The notes beneath the pieces are model-generated. The model made no database searches and had not been told where the DNA came from. It saw nothing but the letters and a program-made list of their open reading frames with translations. From an uncultured Lachnospiraceae bacterium (lineage in GTDB: Bacteria > Bacillota > Clostridia > Lachnospirales > Lachnospiraceae), in NCBI GenBank assembly GCA_910585965.1, contig CAJUHH010000006.1, positions 1-64,000 of the forward strand: 64,000 nucleotides of DNA, given 5' to 3'. How positions within the stretch are numbered: position 1 is the stretch's first letter; each line of letters starts with the position of its first letter. Shown here in pieces: positions 34,972 to 42,966 of this stretch. Position numbers and translations under genes: made by a program.

Positions 34972-35874
34972 TTAAGGATCTATCATCTTCAGATCACTGA
35001 TTTCTTTGATCCCATATTCTCTCATATACTCCTCAATGCCTTCTACAATCTCCGCTGTCACATAAGGATTGACAAAATTCATCGCCCCTACCGCTACTGC
35101 GGAAGCGCCGGCCATCAAAAATTCAATCGCGTCTTCCGCGCAGGATATCCCTCCCATGCCGATGATCGGGATCTTCACCGCCCGGGAAGCCTGATATACC
35201 ATGCGTACTGCTATCGGTTTGATGGCCGGGCCGGACAGTCCGCCGGTCTTATTCGCCAGTACGAATTTCCTTTTATGAATGTCAATCTTCATCCCCGTAA
35301 TCGTATTGATCATGGAAAGAGCGTCGGCCCCCGCCGCCTCCGCCGCTTTCGCCATCTCCGTAATATCCGTCACATTCGGACTCAGCTTCATAACTACCGG
35401 CTGCTTCGCCTTCTTCTTAATCTCAGACGTAATATCATACAGACAATCCGCTTTCTGTCCAAAAGCGATTGCTCCTTCCTTTACATTCGGGCATGATACA
35501 TTGATTTCCAACAGGTCTGCTGCGGTATCCCCCAATTTTTCCACGACCTCCAGATAGTCCTCCACCGTCTTCCCGCAGACATTGACAACGATTTTCGTAT
35601 CGTATTGCTGCAAAAACGGTATATCCCTCTCGATAAACACATCGATTCCAGGGTTCTGCAGACCTATGGCATTCAGCATCCCCCCATATACTTCCGCCAC
35701 TCTCGGCACAGGATTTCCTTCCCACGGCACATTCGCCACACCCTTCGTCACCACCGCGCCCAGTTTATTCAAATCCACGAATTCCGCGTATTCCATTCCC
35801 GACCCAAACGTACCCGAGGCTGTCATTACTGGATTTTTCAATTCTACCCCTGCTATCTTTACCTTTGTATTCAT
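34972..35874 (-). CDS. pyrD: Dihydroorotate dehydrogenase B, catalytic subunit
   Basis: FMN-containing class 1B enzyme oxidising dihydroorotate to orotate in pyrimidine synthesis; works with PyrK using NAD. Motifs: NPVMTASGTFG, PRVAEVYGGMLNAIGLQNPG, INVSCPNVKEG (the class 1 Cys base region), MKLSPNVTDI and IIGMGGISCAEDAIEFLMAGASAVAVG. 300 residues from the start at 35874, which has GGGAG ahead. Last gene of pyrC-pyrK-pyrD. Confidence 0.96.
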   Translation of the reverse strand: MNTKVKIAGVELKNPVMTASGTFGSGMEYAEFVDLNKLGAVVTKGVANVPWEGNPVPRVAEVYGGMLNAIGLQNPGIDVFIERDIPFLQQYDTKIVVNVCGKTVEDYLEVVEKLGDTAADLLEINVSCPNVKEGAIAFGQKADCLYDITSEIKKKAKQPVVMKLSPNVTDITEMAKAAEAAGADALSMINTITGMKIDIHKRKFVLANKTGGLSGPAIKPIAVRMVYQASRAVKIPIIGMGGISCAEDAIEFLMAGASAVAVGAMNFVNPYVTAEIVEGIEEYMREYGIKEISDLKMIDP

Positions 35875-35895
35875 AATCTGCTCCCATTTCATTGC

Positions 35896-36684
35896 TCAAA
35901 TATCCACATCTGCCGCCAAAAATACCGGCCCGTCCGTACAAATCCTCGCATTTTTCACGTGCGAATGGTCATCCACTTTCTTTGTCCTGCACACGCATCC
36001 AAGACAGGCTCCTACGCCGCAGGCCATTCTTTCCTCCAAAGAAATATATGCCTCCACCCCGCGTTCCTCCCCATAGCGCCTGACCGCCCGCAACATAGGC
36101 ATAGGCCCGCATGCCATAATCACATCCGCCCTCAGGTCTTCCGCATCCATAGCATCCATTACATTCCCCTTTATGCCAACGCTTCCATCTTCCGTCGCCA
36201 CATAGACATCCGCATATTGTTCCATATCTTCCTTCAGGAAAAGCCGTGCATTTCGGTATCCCGCTATCACCTTTACCTCTGCCGCCTTTCCTTCCTTCCG
36301 CAAATCTTTCACCAGCTGCAGCATGGGGGGAATGCCGATGCCGCCTCCCATTAAAACAACTCTTTTTCCCTCTGCCGCTTCCAGTGGAAAACCATTTCCC
36401 AGACATCCCAATATTTCGATGCGATCTTTGGCCTTATAATGGGAAAATTCCTCCGTCCCTTTTCCCGCCACGCGGTAAACAATCCTTATTCTCCCATTTT
36501 CCCGGTCCGCTTCGCATATGCTGATCGGTCTTGGCAGAAGCATACTTTTATCCTTCGGATAGACACAGATAAACTGCCCTGCCCTGGCATCCTCTGCCAG
36601 ATCCGTTTCCAGCCACATATCGTAAATCCCCTCCCCCATCTCTATCTGGGATATCACTTTTGTATCCACTTTTCTTTTTCCCAT
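35896..36684 (-). CDS. pyrK: Dihydroorotate dehydrogenase electron transfer subunit
   Basis: FAD and 2Fe-2S protein that passes electrons from PyrD to NAD. FAD region LPRPISICEAD and VAGKGTEEFS; NAD site MGGGIGIPPMLQL; C-terminal cluster cysteines in ERMACGVGACLGCVC and, after a spacer, RICTDGPVF. 262 residues, normal length. Starts 3 bases after pyrC and ends 21 bases before pyrD. Confidence 0.95.
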   Translation of the reverse strand: MGKRKVDTKVISQIEMGEGIYDMWLETDLAEDARAGQFICVYPKDKSMLLPRPISICEADRENGRIRIVYRVAGKGTEEFSHYKAKDRIEILGCLGNGFPLEAAEGKRVVLMGGGIGIPPMLQLVKDLRKEGKAAEVKVIAGYRNARLFLKEDMEQYADVYVATEDGSVGIKGNVMDAMDAEDLRADVIMACGPMPMLRAVRRYGEERGVEAYISLEERMACGVGACLGCVCRTKKVDDHSHVKNARICTDGPVFLAADVDI

Positions 36685-36687
36685 ATT

Positions 36688-38055
36688 TTACTCCCTTTCT
36701 GCGCGACTTTTTGCACATGCCAAGTTTGTGGATGCCGCGCAGGCGCAAACTTGATTTTCTTTTTGATAAACAATCCTGCCGTTGCACACCGTATAATATA
36801 TGGTTCCAGGAAGCACCTCACCCAGAAAAGGCGAATTCTTTGACTTGGAAAAAAAAGTTTCCACCTTCCACTTCTCCCTGCTGTCAAAAATAATGCAGTC
36901 CGCCGGACCTCCCTCCGATAAATAGCCGACATCCAAACCGTAAAACCTGGCAGGCTTCCACGACATAAGTCCTATCAGCTCCATCATCGTCAGATACCCC
37001 TTTTCCACCAATTCCCTGATCCCCAGCGATAAAGCCGTCTCCAGTCCGATAATCCCGCTGGGAGCCTCCGTTATGCCTCTCCCCTTCTCTTCCGCGCTAT
37101 GAGGCGCATGGTCGGTAGCGATCATATCGATCGTTCCATCCCTCAGGCCTTCGATAATCGCCAGCCTGTCCGCTTCTTCCCGGAGCGGAGGATTCATTTT
37201 GGCCAGAGAGCCATATTTCACCGCCGCCTCTTCCGTCAATGTAAAATGATGGGGCGTCGCCTCCGCATGGATATGCGGATTGGTTTTCTTCGCCTTCCTT
37301 ACCAGTTCCACCGCTTCCTTCGTGCTGATATGCTGAATGGACACTTCCGCGCCTGTGCCGTCTGCCAGCGCCAGGTCCCGTTCCACCATCCAAATCTCCG
37401 CCTGCCGATCCGAGCCGCCGATCCCATAATGCTGTGCCGCCGCCCCTGCATTTATCCCGTTATTCTGGATAAATGCCGGATTTTCCTCATGAAAGCTCAA
37501 AGGCTTCCCAAGCCTGGCAGCCATATCACACGCCCGCTTTACCACCTCTTCATCCAAAATCGGAACACCGTCATCCGTGAACCCTGCTGCTCCTGCCTCC
37601 GACAGCCTGTCCATATCCGTCAGTTCCCTCCCCTTCATCCCTGACGTAATATTCCCGCAGGACTCCACATGAATCCCTGTCCCGGCTCCCCTTTCCAGCA
37701 CATAGCGCAGTGTTTCCACGTTATCCACCGGCGGCTTCGTATTCGCCATCAGCACCACCGTAGTAAAGCCCCCTCTGGCTGCCGCCCTCGCCCCGCTCAC
37801 AATATCTTCCTTATAAGTAAAGCCCGGATCCCGGAAATGCACATGCACATCCACCAGCCCCGGAGCCACGATCTTTCCATCCGCATCAATGACCGATGCT
37901 TCCTCTGCCTTTGCTCCAGCTCCTGCCAGTTCCTCTTCCAACCGAATTTTTTCCCCGATCTTCCATACCTTCCCATCCTTCATCAAAACATCGGCAGCCC
38001 CCTCATAACCGCTTTTCGGATCGATCACATACCCATTTTTTATCAGCAGAACCAT
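36688..38055 (-). CDS. pyrC: Dihydroorotase
   Basis: Zinc amidohydrolase closing the dihydroorotate ring. Metal ligands in VDVHVHFRDPGF (near 72), the Asp/His residues of ANTKPPVDN, and the late His and Asp in MIATDHAPHS. 455 residues, slightly longer than average because of a 20-residue tail (CACAASTNLACAKSRAERE). First gene of the pyr operon, directly downstream of palindromic element B. No PyrR attenuator was seen between promoter and gene. Confidence 0.95.
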   Translation of the reverse strand: MVLLIKNGYVIDPKSGYEGAADVLMKDGKVWKIGEKIRLEEELAGAGAKAEEASVIDADGKIVAPGLVDVHVHFRDPGFTYKEDIVSGARAAARGGFTTVVLMANTKPPVDNVETLRYVLERGAGTGIHVESCGNITSGMKGRELTDMDRLSEAGAAGFTDDGVPILDEEVVKRACDMAARLGKPLSFHEENPAFIQNNGINAGAAAQHYGIGGSDRQAEIWMVERDLALADGTGAEVSIQHISTKEAVELVRKAKKTNPHIHAEATPHHFTLTEEAAVKYGSLAKMNPPLREEADRLAIIEGLRDGTIDMIATDHAPHSAEEKGRGITEAPSGIIGLETALSLGIRELVEKGYLTMMELIGLMSWKPARFYGLDVGYLSEGGPADCIIFDSREKWKVETFFSKSKNSPFLGEVLPGTIYYTVCNGRIVYQKENQVCACAASTNLACAKSRAERE

Positions 38056-38101
38056 CGCCCAGCCGCTCCCTTCTTTTTTGCACGCCGCTTTTTTACCATA
38101 C

Positions 38102-38131
38102 AGTATATCCCACCGCCTCCCCTTGCGTCAA
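38102..38131 (-). promoter_or_regulatory. Sigma-A promoter of pyrC-pyrK-pyrD
   Basis: On the minus strand TTGACG and TATACT are 18 bp apart. The -35 is 20 bp from the edge of element B. Confidence 0.7.
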
Positions 38132-38151
38132 TAATCTGGCGTTAGCAGAAA

Positions 38152-38518
38152 GAATGAATTTTTGCAGACGGCACAGACATTGGGGGTCGGCAGTGGAACT
38201 GGGGAGGATGGAACGGTGCGGCAGGGGGGCAAGGGGAACGGTATTTTTTGCTGGAGCTTCCAATCAGATTTTACTAATGAAATGGGAAAATATTATGAAA
38301 TCGATCGGGTCGGAAAAAAAGGGCTTCCATGCCCTTTTTCCTAAAATTGCCATCCATGGCAATTTTCCCCTAGGATATTCAGCCATTTCATAAGTAAAAT
38401 TACTGATTGTACGCAACAGCAAAAAATACCGTTCCCCTTGCCCCCCTGCCGCACCGTTCCATCCTCCCCAGTTCCACTGCCGACCCCCAATGCCTGTGCC
38501 ATCTGCAAAAATTCATTC
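38152..38518 (-). repeat. Palindromic element B (102-bp arms, inverted core)
   Basis: The arms 38152-38253 and 38417-38518 are reverse complements over 102 bp with two mismatches, both transitions. The core matches elements A and C but is turned round, reading forward on the minus strand. Inner repeats CAATCAG..ATTTTACT.ATGAAATGG mark its ends. H2 is at 38343-38366 (stem AAAATTGCCA, loop TGGA on the minus strand). H3 is at 38312-38341 (stem AAAAAGGGC, loop ATGGAA on the minus strand). The H2 stem changes relative to A keep pairing. The arms share GAAT(G)AATTTTTGCA at their outer ends with A, but their G-rich middle is unrelated. Confidence 0.9.
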
Positions 38519-38576
38519 CCCGACCAGCTAAACTAAAATGCCCGGCTGGTACTAGCCTAAAGTAGTGGGTAGCGAA

Positions 38577-38827
38577 GAACCTGTCGCGGGGGCGGGGGAA
38601 GAGAGGCCTGTTTGTTTGCGTTGTTTTCGGCAGAGCTTTTTCTTAACAGAATGCCCAATAGCCCAGGGGGCCGTGCCATGGACGGCACGGCCAGTCTGCT
38701 GCGGCACGATGCCGCTTTGCAGGCGTCCCGGTCGGATATCACAGCCTTCCCATTCTGTTTAGGAAAAGCCATGCCGAAAACACAGCAAACAAACAGGCCT
38801 CTCTTCCCCCGCCCCCGTGACAGGTTC
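38577..38827 (+). repeat. Palindromic element D, divergent sibling with 56-bp arms
   Basis: The arms 38577-38632 and 38772-38827 are reverse complements with three mismatches, again G-rich on the outer-to-inner strand. The core ends are CTTTTTCTTAACAGAATG and, inverted, CTTTTCCTAAACAGAATG. H2 (38669-38692) has stem GGCCGTGCC and loop ATGGAC. The stretch CCCAGGG..GCCATGGAYGGC is shared with element A and C cores. H3 (38696-38722) has CTGC/GCGGCA around CGA. It lies 58 bp from element B and 9 bp past the stop of the lipoprotein gene at 38836, so it may also end that transcript. Bases 38519-38576 hold nothing I can support. Confidence 0.82.
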
Positions 38828-38835
38828 CTTCCTCA

Positions 38836-39267
38836 TTAGTCAAATACCACCGACTTATCCATATATTCGATCTTCAGCACCACATAAGGATAAGAAGTGC
38901 CGTCCTTTTCCTGCGTTCCATACAATTCCCTGTTTTCCGGCTCAGGCCCTATCAGGTTCGTATCCACATAGATCGAATTCCCCGTCAGGTACAAATCATT
39001 GACCGTAATGCTGTAACCCCCAGTATCCTGTCGGCCATAGCCCACGCATATATACAGAAAATCCCCGTCCTGATAAGTCATCTTAAACTCTTTTTCCTTT
39101 TTTTGTTCCACGATTTCCTTCAGTTCTTCCGGTATATTGTCCTCTCCTAATACCGTAAAATCTATATCCTTTATTTTTTCATTCCCATCTTTTGTTTTCA
39201 CCGTGCATCCGCACAGGCAGAGCATAATAGCCGCTGCAAATAAAAATAAGACATGGCGTTTTTCCAT
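38836..39267 (-). CDS. PrcB_C-like lipoprotein
   Basis: A 143-residue lipoprotein: lipobox LCLCGC (Cys near residue 20), then a small domain with ELKEIVEQKKEKEFKMTYQDGDFLYICVGYGRQDTGGYSITVNDLYLTGNSIYVDTNLIGP. The phrase GYGR.DTGGYSI is the core of the PrcB C-terminal protease-complex domain. In treponemes PrcB belongs to a surface protease complex; here no protease is adjacent. The start at 39267 (MEKRHVLF) gives a proper signal peptide. Confidence 0.72.
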   Translation of the reverse strand: MEKRHVLFLFAAAIMLCLCGCTVKTKDGNEKIKDIDFTVLGEDNIPEELKEIVEQKKEKEFKMTYQDGDFLYICVGYGRQDTGGYSITVNDLYLTGNSIYVDTNLIGPEPENRELYGTQEKDGTSYPYVVLKIEYMDKSVVFD

Positions 39268-39428
39268 TCCACCGATACCTTCGCTCTTTTTTTCTATTCT
39301 ATTTATGGCGGAAAGCAACTATTCCTTTTGCGGTCATAATCGCCGCCAAAATCAAAAAACCCCATTGCTTTACCTTCCCCGCTCCGCTATAATGGGAAAA
39401 GAAACCATACAAACGAAAGGATAAACTT

Positions 39429-40187
39429 ATGTTTCGATTTATTTGTCTTGCAAGCTTTGTCATCCTGTTCCTTGTCCTCAGTATTCCCCTTCTGATTGCG
39501 GAATGGATTATCGGCAAGTTCAATATGGACCTGAAAAGCAGAAGTTCCCTCGCCATTGTCAACTGGGCGTTCCGCAGATGCCTGGATATCACCGGCGTTT
39601 CTGTCACCGTCATCGGGGAAGAAAATGTACCGAAAGATACCGCCGTATTATATGTGGGCAATCACAGGAGCTATTTCGATATCCTGCTCACCTATGTCCG
39701 CGTTCCGCGCCCTACCGGCTATATCGCAAAAAAGGAAATGCTTCGTTATCCTCTCCTTGTAAACTGGATGAAAAATCTGCATTGCCTTTTTCTGGACCGC
39801 AAAGACATCAAGCAGGGGCTGAAAACGATTCTGGAAGGCATCGAAAAGGTAAAATCCGGTATTTCTATCTGCATTTTCCCGGAGGGAACCCGGAACAAGG
39901 TGAACGACACTTTCCTGCCCTTTCATGAAGGCAGCTTTAAGATTGCAGAAAAATCCGGCTGCCCTATCATACCCATGAGCATTTACAATTCTGCGGCTAT
40001 TTTTGAGGATCATCTCCCCAAAATAAAAAAAGCGCATGTCATCCTTGAATACTGTTCTCCTATCTATATGAAAGAGCTGTCCAGGGAAGAGCGAAAATTC
40101 GTAGGCGCACATGTAGCAGATGTCATTAAGGAAACTTATTTTAAGAATAAAGCAAAAATGGGAAGCGAAAACAGCGCTGATATATAG
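39429..40187 (+). CDS. plsC: 1-acyl-sn-glycerol-3-phosphate acyltransferase
   Basis: Makes phosphatidic acid at the membrane. N-terminal transmembrane helix (about 4-24), then the acyltransferase blocks: NHRSYFDILLTY (HX4D, near 76), FLDRKDIKQG (block II), IFPEGTRNK (block III, near 148), and CPIIPMSIYNS (block IV). 252 residues, normal length. Alone on the plus strand, diverging from the lipoprotein gene. Confidence 0.93.
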   Translation: MFRFICLASFVILFLVLSIPLLIAEWIIGKFNMDLKSRSSLAIVNWAFRRCLDITGVSVTVIGEENVPKDTAVLYVGNHRSYFDILLTYVRVPRPTGYIAKKEMLRYPLLVNWMKNLHCLFLDRKDIKQGLKTILEGIEKVKSGISICIFPEGTRNKVNDTFLPFHEGSFKIAEKSGCPIIPMSIYNSAAIFEDHLPKIKKAHVILEYCSPIYMKELSREERKFVGAHVADVIKETYFKNKAKMGSENSADI

Positions 40188-40258
40188 AGCAGAAAACGAC
40201 AGTAGATGAATATACGATATTGGTTTGAATACAATAATCGGGAAAGGAGGTGTATGCC

Positions 40259-40471
40259 ATGCCGCCAGCAATACAGCCCTATCCAGAAATCATTACGCTG
40301 GAGCAGTATGAAGCCCTGCCGGAAAGCAGAAGAGCAGAAGTCTTCGATGGCGTTGTCTATGATATGGCCAGCCCGTCGCAGATGCACCAGGCGCTGTCTA
40401 TGGAATTATCCAATATCATTTATAACTATACCAAAAACAAAATATTCCATTATCAAAGTCAATATCTATGA
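40259..40471 (+). pseudogene. Uma2-family nuclease, N-terminal remnant
   Basis: 70 codons encode the start of a Uma2 (DUF820) PD-(D/E)XK-like protein: ITLEQYEALPESRRAEVFDGVVYDMASPSQMHQ, then LSNIIYNY. Full-length members have about 190 residues with the nuclease core after this point; here the frame ends early and the following bases are out of frame. An excellent AAAGGAGGT precedes the start. The break is within 150 bp of the restriction-modification island, which may have removed the rest. Confidence 0.75.
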
Positions 40472-40550
40472 TGATTTATATATCAGCTTTTCTGATATTG
40501 CCAATTCTCTGAATATCTAATCATATCTAACCATAAGGCACCATCAATCA

Positions 40551-40595
40551 CAGAAAAGAGGCAAGACACAGGGGAATCCCCTGCCTCGCTTTCTG
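40551..40595. terminator. Hairpin between Uma2 remnant and restriction gene
   Basis: CAGAAA/TTTCTG, GAGGCA/TGCCTC and GGGG/CCCC stack into one stem between convergent genes. T- and A-rich ends suit termination in both directions. Confidence 0.6.
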
Positions 40596-40599
40596 TTAA

Positions 40600-41232
40600 T
40601 CACAAAAGATAGGGTAGCAAGTTATTTTCAAAAAAGTCGAGCATATCTCCAACATCATTTGTATCTCGCCACATATAATAATTTTTTGTATATTCCTGAA
40701 ACCAAAAAGCAATCTCACGGTTCCGGCGCGGATCCCTTGTAATATCTCCAACATATACAATCCAAAAAGGAAGAATTTCATCGGAGAGACCTCCCGCTTT
40801 CCGAATTACTTTCATAAGCCCCGGCGTAAAATATTTACAGCTCCTTTCATGGGCATTGCCCCTTCCAGCTTTCATATTTGTGGTTTCAATCCACCCATTT
40901 TGACGCTTTATCTCGCCAAAAAGTGCTTTTCCGTTTCTATTGCTTCTAATCACGAAGTCCATGCTAATGCCCCACTGATATTTAGGCTTTCCGTTCTTCT
41001 TTTTTTCGGACATATCAATATTGTAAATTTTTTTAAGAACTGCGGATGGCAAAGAATAAGTCGAATAAATCTCTTTAAGCTCCTTGGGATGCCGCTCTAC
41101 CACAAATTGCTCCGGATAAACAGAATCAAGTGCTTCTTGCAATGCCTTCTGAAATAACTTTTCCACCCCAAGAGCTTTCGCTCCGCTAATTGTCTGCCAG
41201 TTTGCCCTTTTCCTTAATTCCTGTGTTGCCAT
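40600..41232 (-). CDS. MunI-like type II restriction endonuclease
   Basis: A 210-residue nuclease closely resembling R.MunI, which cuts CAATTG. Shared blocks: WGISMDFVIRS...KALFGEIKRQNGW, GRGNAHERSCKYFTPGL, LPFWIVYVGDITRDPRRNREIAFWFQEY and YYMWR. The catalytic set is Asp92, then Glu107-x-Lys109, the same 15-residue spacing as in MunI. Follows a controller gene on the same strand and faces away from the methyltransferase. AT-rich compared with its surroundings, so recently acquired. Specificity for CAATTG is inferred from similarity. Confidence 0.9.
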   Translation of the reverse strand: MATQELRKRANWQTISGAKALGVEKLFQKALQEALDSVYPEQFVVERHPKELKEIYSTYSLPSAVLKKIYNIDMSEKKKNGKPKYQWGISMDFVIRSNRNGKALFGEIKRQNGWIETTNMKAGRGNAHERSCKYFTPGLMKVIRKAGGLSDEILPFWIVYVGDITRDPRRNREIAFWFQEYTKNYYMWRDTNDVGDMLDFFENNLLPYLL

Positions 41233-41243
41233 TACTATTCCCC

Positions 41244-41453
41244 CTATTTCATATCTTTAAATAATTCTTCAAGAGTAATATGAAAGCCATTTGCAATCTT
41301 ATAAATATTTTCAAGAGAAATGTTACGCCTCCCATTTTCTACCGATGCAAGATACGTCCTGTCCATATCGATCATAAGAGCAAATTTCTCCTGACTCAAA
41401 TTTGCCTGCATTCTTAATTCTTTAATCCGGCTGCCAAATTTTTCTTTTATCAT
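41244..41453 (-). CDS. Controller (C) protein of the R-M system
   Basis: A 69-residue XRE-type helix-turn-helix protein: FGSRIKELRMQANLSQEKFALMIDMDRTYLASVENGRRNISLENIYKIANGF. Small C proteins of this form time expression of the restriction gene by binding paired C-boxes in their own promoter, which are present upstream at 41487-41512. It ends 11 bases before the endonuclease start, so C and R are cotranscribed. GGAGGAG precedes its start. Confidence 0.9.
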   Translation of the reverse strand: MIKEKFGSRIKELRMQANLSQEKFALMIDMDRTYLASVENGRRNISLENIYKIANGFHITLEELFKDMK

Positions 41454-41486
41454 ATTTCTCCTCCTAACAAAAGAATATCTTAAGAT

Positions 41487-41512
41487 GACTATAAGTCAAC
41501 GGATTATAAGTC
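41487..41512 (-). promoter_or_regulatory. Paired C-boxes between C-R and M genes
   Basis: GACTATAAGTC (41487-41497) and GATTATAAGTC (41502-41512) match the controller-protein operator pattern GACT...AGTC and are 15 bp apart. They sit in the divergent promoter region, 34 bp from the C gene start and 76 bp from the methyltransferase start. Confidence 0.85.
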
Positions 41513-41587
41513 ACATTCTGGTTGACTATTATTTTATGTTCGTATAAAATAGGATAGTAAGCATCAAACTCAAGAAGGAGAAGTTTC

Positions 41588-42343
41588 ATGATAGAAAAAA
41601 AAGAAACTGCAATCAGTGGTTATTCAAAATACAATCCTGAAGCGAAACGCCGCCAAAAAATTAATCCTTTAGAAGAATTGTATCCAGCCCTGCCGTGCAA
41701 AAAATATGATGTGATTTATGCAGACCCTCCATGGGACTATGGCGGGAAAATGCAATATGATAAATCAAGCATAAAATCAATCAATATCGATTTTGAAAAA
41801 AACGTATTCATCAGCGCCGCAAATTTTAAATATCCTACTTTAAAATTACAGCAACTAAAGCAATTAGATGTAAACTCCATCGCCGCAGACGACTGCATCC
41901 TTTTTATGTGGACAACCGGGCCTCAATTTGCAAATTCTATCGAGCTTGGGCAGGCATGGGGCTTCCAATATAAAACAGTGGCCTTTGTCTGGGATAAACA
42001 GGTGCATAATCCAGGCCGCTACACATTATCCCAGACCGAATTTGTCCTCGCATTTAAAAAAGGACGTTTTCCCACCCCGCGCGGTGCCAGGAACATACGC
42101 CAACTTGTTTCTGCCCGCCGTGGGGAACATAGCGAAAAACCCGAAATTATTATTGACGGGATCACTAAAATGTTCCCGACCCAGCAAAAAATAGAACTTT
42201 TTGCCCGAAAGAATTTTATTGGCTGGGATAATTGGGGGCTGGAAATACCTCAGCAGAAAATACAAATCATGTCCCAAAAAGAAAAAGATGCCAAAACAAT
42301 TTTAGATCTGGATAATCAGCAGCTTAATTTACAATTTTATTAA
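41588..42343 (+). CDS. MT-A70-type DNA adenine methyltransferase (M.MunI-like)
   Basis: A 251-residue N6-adenine methyltransferase with the catalytic motif DPPW at residues 46-49 (YADPPWDYGG), and later the SAM-binding block FARKNFIGWDNWG and SQTEFVLAFKKG. M.MunI belongs to this class. It protects host DNA against the divergent endonuclease. AAGGAG is 7 bases before the start. AT-rich like the rest of the module. Confidence 0.9.
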   Translation: MIEKKETAISGYSKYNPEAKRRQKINPLEELYPALPCKKYDVIYADPPWDYGGKMQYDKSSIKSINIDFEKNVFISAANFKYPTLKLQQLKQLDVNSIAADDCILFMWTTGPQFANSIELGQAWGFQYKTVAFVWDKQVHNPGRYTLSQTEFVLAFKKGRFPTPRGARNIRQLVSARRGEHSEKPEIIIDGITKMFPTQQKIELFARKNFIGWDNWGLEIPQQKIQIMSQKEKDAKTILDLDNQQLNLQFY

Positions 42344-42364
42344 GCGAAATAAAAGCAATAAAAG

Positions 42365-42443
42365 AGCAAGTCCAAAGCCGTCTCCCATACATGAAAATCT
42401 ATTCCGGGAAATTCAGGGGACGGGTTCTGATCTTGCTTTTTTA
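42365..42443 (+). terminator. Terminator after the methyltransferase
   Basis: AGCAAG (42365-42370) pairs with CTTGCT (42432-42437), with an inner CCGTC/GACGG pair and a long loop, then TTTTTT. Confidence 0.6.
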
Positions 42444-42446
42444 ATA

Positions 42447-42950
42447 TCATCTAAAATGTCTGATCACCTGCGGCAGCACCTCATCGATATCTACATAATA
42501 ATGCTTATAATCATCCCCTTCCACATAGACTCTCACCATCTTATCCCGAAACAGCGGTTCCGGGTTAAAATACAAGCATCTGCTCTTAAAAATATGCACA
42601 TTTCCAAACATATCCCGATACTGGCACTCCACCACATAAGGGCTTCTCCCATTGACACGCACATGATAATTTATCTTTGTTTCCATAATTTCAGCCATCA
42701 CATAGCTTCCTGCCTGCAGCAGTCTGCTGCACCGCTGCTTCTTCCTTATTTTTATCACCAAAAATACCAGCCCGATCACAAGAAAAATCAGCCCCGTACT
42801 CCCATACACAATCAGAAAAATAATGTTTTCTTCACTGTGAACCGCTAAAAATGCCGAAACCCCTGCTACAAGAAGAGCCGGACCCACAATAGAAAAAATA
42901 ATCCCGACAACAAACAGGGCATCACATTCCATCTTCGCTTTCCGTTCCAT
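42447..42950 (-). CDS. DUF3592-like membrane protein
   Basis: A 167-residue protein with two transmembrane helices (about 9-33 and 42-65) and a C-terminal beta domain: GSYVMAEIMETKINYHVRVNGRSPYVVECQYRDMFGNVHIFKS...VRVYVEGDDYKHYYVD. The DUF3592 pattern is two helices plus a soluble domain ending in a plus-DP-x2-(Y/H) block; function unknown. ATG at 42950 is used; the adjacent GTG (42953) is equally close to GGAGG. It follows the Wzy-type ligase on the same strand. Confidence 0.65.
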   Translation of the reverse strand: MERKAKMECDALFVVGIIFSIVGPALLVAGVSAFLAVHSEENIIFLIVYGSTGLIFLVIGLVFLVIKIRKKQRCSRLLQAGSYVMAEIMETKINYHVRVNGRSPYVVECQYRDMFGNVHIFKSRCLYFNPEPLFRDKMVRVYVEGDDYKHYYVDIDEVLPQVIRHFR

Positions 42951-42966
42951 CACCCAATTCCTCCCC

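Noticed and set aside
38056..38101. PyrR attenuator in the pyrC leader
   Set aside because: No anti-terminator and terminator pair could be drawn between promoter and pyrC.
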